From a virus, in the IMG/VR virus record IMGVR_UViG_3300043470_001257, positions 1-21,378 of that record: a DNA stretch of 21,378 nt; one strand, written 5' to 3'. The notes below the pieces were generated by a model, which saw nothing but the letters and a program-made list of their open reading frames with translations, searched no databases and was not told the DNA's origin. This document shows positions 19,959 through 21,378 of this stretch, one piece after another. The translations under genes were made by a program, and so were the position numbers. Position 1 is the stretch's first letter. Every line of letters starts with the position of its first letter.

Positions 19959-21374
19959 TTATTCTTCGTCTTCGTAGTCTTCTTCGTCTTCTTCTTCACC
20001 TTCCATCAATGAATCCATTTCATCCATGTCTTTTTCTTCTTCTTCAAATTCATATAAAGAATCCATTTCTTCATCCATAGGGATATTAAGTTCTCTTGGA
20101 GGGTTTGGTAATTGGTCTTCATCGTCTCTACCCATTGTGTAATCAACGTATTCTTCTTCTTCACCCATGTAGTTTTCACCCATACCACCATTCATCATTT
20201 CTTCCATCCATGCTTCATCCATTGGTGCGAAATAACTTTCACCTAATTGGATACCTTCTTTCATGTGAACATGTTTTTTAGCGTCTGCCGCGTGAGCTGG
20301 TTTAGCTTTATCCCATTCACCTGTAGCTGGTTTTGCAGCATATGTAGTTTTTGATGGATTACCATGAGCAGCTGCTTGTGGTACATCTATTTGGTCCCAT
20401 TCACCTTCACCTTCAGATTGGTCACCAAGACCTAATCCTACTTTTTTCTCAACACTACCTTGTACGTGTTTTTTAGCGTCTGGTGCTTGTTTTTTAACTT
20501 TTTCTAATGAATCAGCTGAACCAGTTTTAGCAGCAGGTGCTTTTGTGCCTTTGTCAGTGGTTTCTGAACCCTTAACATGTTTTTTAGCTTCACCAGCTTG
20601 AGCAACTTTTTCGTCAGTTTTTTTCTCTGGAGCTTTTTGTGATTCAATATCTTCACCTTCAATAAGAACTACAGATTTTTTCCAGATATCAGAGAAAATA
20701 ACATTTTCATCAATTCTAGATTTACCTTTAACTGTTCCAAGAGTATCTTGAGATTTGTACCCCATAAGGTGTTTCATTTTTTGCATATCCTCGTTAACCA
20801 AGGTTTTGTCAGAAGCCATAAGCACAATTGCTTTACCTTCAGTAAGTGTTCCCTCCCAACGCATTCTGTATGACTCAACACCGTCAGTCATTTCAAATAC
20901 TTTGTTATCAACTCTATATGATTCAGGGATAAGCTTCAAAGCGTTTCCAACACCTTTGAATTCTTGTTTGAATTTTAATCTTTTCATTCCTTCTTTTATT
21001 TGTGATTTATTGTTAGTTTTATCTTTCATAGCGATTTCTCTGCTAGCTTTTTCGTAGTCATCACCAGAAGCGTCTGATTGTGACATGTCATCTGGGTCAT
21101 CCATTTTTGTTTTGTCTTCACTCTCAGACAAAGATGAAAATTTAGCCATTGGTGCATAATTATCTGGTACTGTTTCAATGTCGTCACCAAAACTAATAAT
21201 ACCCTTAACAGCATCTTCTCTCCTTTTATTTGAGTCTTTAATAGCTTGAACCAATTTTTTACCGAAAGTTGGTCCTGTAAACCCTTGTTGTTCTGGAACA
21301 ACATTAGCATAGTCTGGACTATTACCCATAGTTGGGTGACCTTCTATTGCTCTTTTTGCTCTTTCTTTGAACAT
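19959..21374 (-). CDS. Acidic structural-type protein, 471 aa, with many LxE/IxE sites
   Basis: The protein has a basic N-terminus (MFKERAKRAIEGHP), an ordered central part (about 125-235, MKRLKFKQEFKGVGNALKLIPE to IWKKSVVLIEG), an Ala/Lys/Pro-rich disordered region with three [DE]AKKHV repeats (near 262, 299 and 364), and a very acidic end. T4 gp21-type (L/I)-x-E sites occur at about residues 82-84, 126-128, 177-179, 221-223, 237-239, 377-379 and 456-458, mostly followed by Gly or Ser. This suggests a prohead core or scaffold-like component cut during maturation; I recall similar proteins in marine T4-like phages but no firm name. The ATG is 4 bases from the window edge, so a longer start cannot be excluded. 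Confidence 0.75.
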   Translation of the reverse strand: MFKERAKRAIEGHPTMGNSPDYANVVPEQQGFTGPTFGKKLVQAIKDSNKRREDAVKGIISFGDDIETVPDNYAPMAKFSSLSESEDKTKMDDPDDMSQSDASGDDYEKASREIAMKDKTNNKSQIKEGMKRLKFKQEFKGVGNALKLIPESYRVDNKVFEMTDGVESYRMRWEGTLTEGKAIVLMASDKTLVNEDMQKMKHLMGYKSQDTLGTVKGKSRIDENVIFSDIWKKSVVLIEGEDIESQKAPEKKTDEKVAQAGEAKKHVKGSETTDKGTKAPAAKTGSADSLEKVKKQAPDAKKHVQGSVEKKVGLGLGDQSEGEGEWDQIDVPQAAAHGNPSKTTYAAKPATGEWDKAKPAHAADAKKHVHMKEGIQLGESYFAPMDEAWMEEMMNGGMGENYMGEEEEYVDYTMGRDDEDQLPNPPRELNIPMDEEMDSLYEFEEEEKDMDEMDSLMEGEEEDEEDYEDEE

Positions 21375-21378
21375 TTTG

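Noticed and set aside
1-21378. Global reassignment of UGA to Trp
   Set aside because: All other recognised genes use TGG for Trp, and the 158-residue gene appears to end in TGA (18736-18738). No suppressor tRNA(UCA) is visible in this window. I kept only the local observation in the release-factor gene.
1-21378. CRISPR array or insertion sequence
   Set aside because: No regular repeat-spacer pattern, transposase or flanking inverted repeats were seen; the only regular repeat is the 18-base hairpin set inside the tmRNA.

Overview
The window looks like part of the genome of a large lytic tailed phage (myovirus- or jumbo-like) infecting a Bacteroidetes bacterium, probably a flavobacterium. The DNA is AT-rich and gene-dense, and almost everything is on the minus strand. 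Seven minus-strand promoters match the Bacteroidetes form, TTTG (or CTTG), 19-20 bases, then TAnnTTTG. Most starts have A-rich leaders with no clear Shine-Dalgarno, and a small histone H1-like protein of Bacteroidetes type is encoded. Phage features are a GH19 endolysin, a structural-type acidic protein, RNase HII, a dNMP kinase-like protein, a homing endonuclease among tRNAs, and many small unknown genes.

Layout, left to right. 1-4611: a partial gene, a CCA-adding enzyme and two HExxH putative metallopeptidases. The last three begin with the same ~11-residue peptide ending in L-R-E. 4634-6693: an operon of a small membrane protein, an SPFH protein, an acidic protein and a P-loop kinase, ending in a strong terminator. 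6695-7407: a shortened RF1-like release factor with two in-frame TGA codons where Trp or another aromatic residue is expected. 7447-8873: one transcription unit holding a structured leader RNA, a cloverleaf-like RNA, an initiator-type tRNA-Met, a GIY-YIG endonuclease and a Leu-shaped tRNA with a CAU anticodon. 8891-9275: a small unknown gene and a plus-strand 13-codon Cys-containing micro-ORF. 9319-9776: a tmRNA gene with an unusual tag. 9788-12355: ClpP, two small phage genes and DnaJ. 12359-13810: a plus-strand unknown gene and three small minus-strand genes. 13863-15614: a Ro60-like DUF2828/vWA protein followed by ~220 bases of structured non-coding RNA. 15667-16942: RNase HII, two small genes and a zinc ribbon protein with the same L-R-E tag. 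17003-21374: membrane proteins, histone H1-like protein, coiled-coil proteins, GH19 endolysin and an acidic protein with many LxE/IxE sites.

Two themes stand out. First, four proteins carry a short N-terminal peptide MKxxIKxhLRE followed by a small or polar residue, and one of them carries a second copy internally. This resembles the T4 capsid-targeting sequence cut by the gp21 prohead protease after (L/I)-x-E, so these proteins may be packaged in the head and delivered with the DNA. Second, the window concentrates translation and quality-control parts: tmRNA, ClpP, a GGQ release factor, DnaJ, initiator-like and CAU-anticodon tRNAs, a CCA enzyme (no RNA here encodes its own CCA) and a Ro60-like protein with an adjacent candidate RNA. 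Together these could form a phage-controlled ribosome-rescue, tRNA-supply and proteolysis module. These functional links are inferred.
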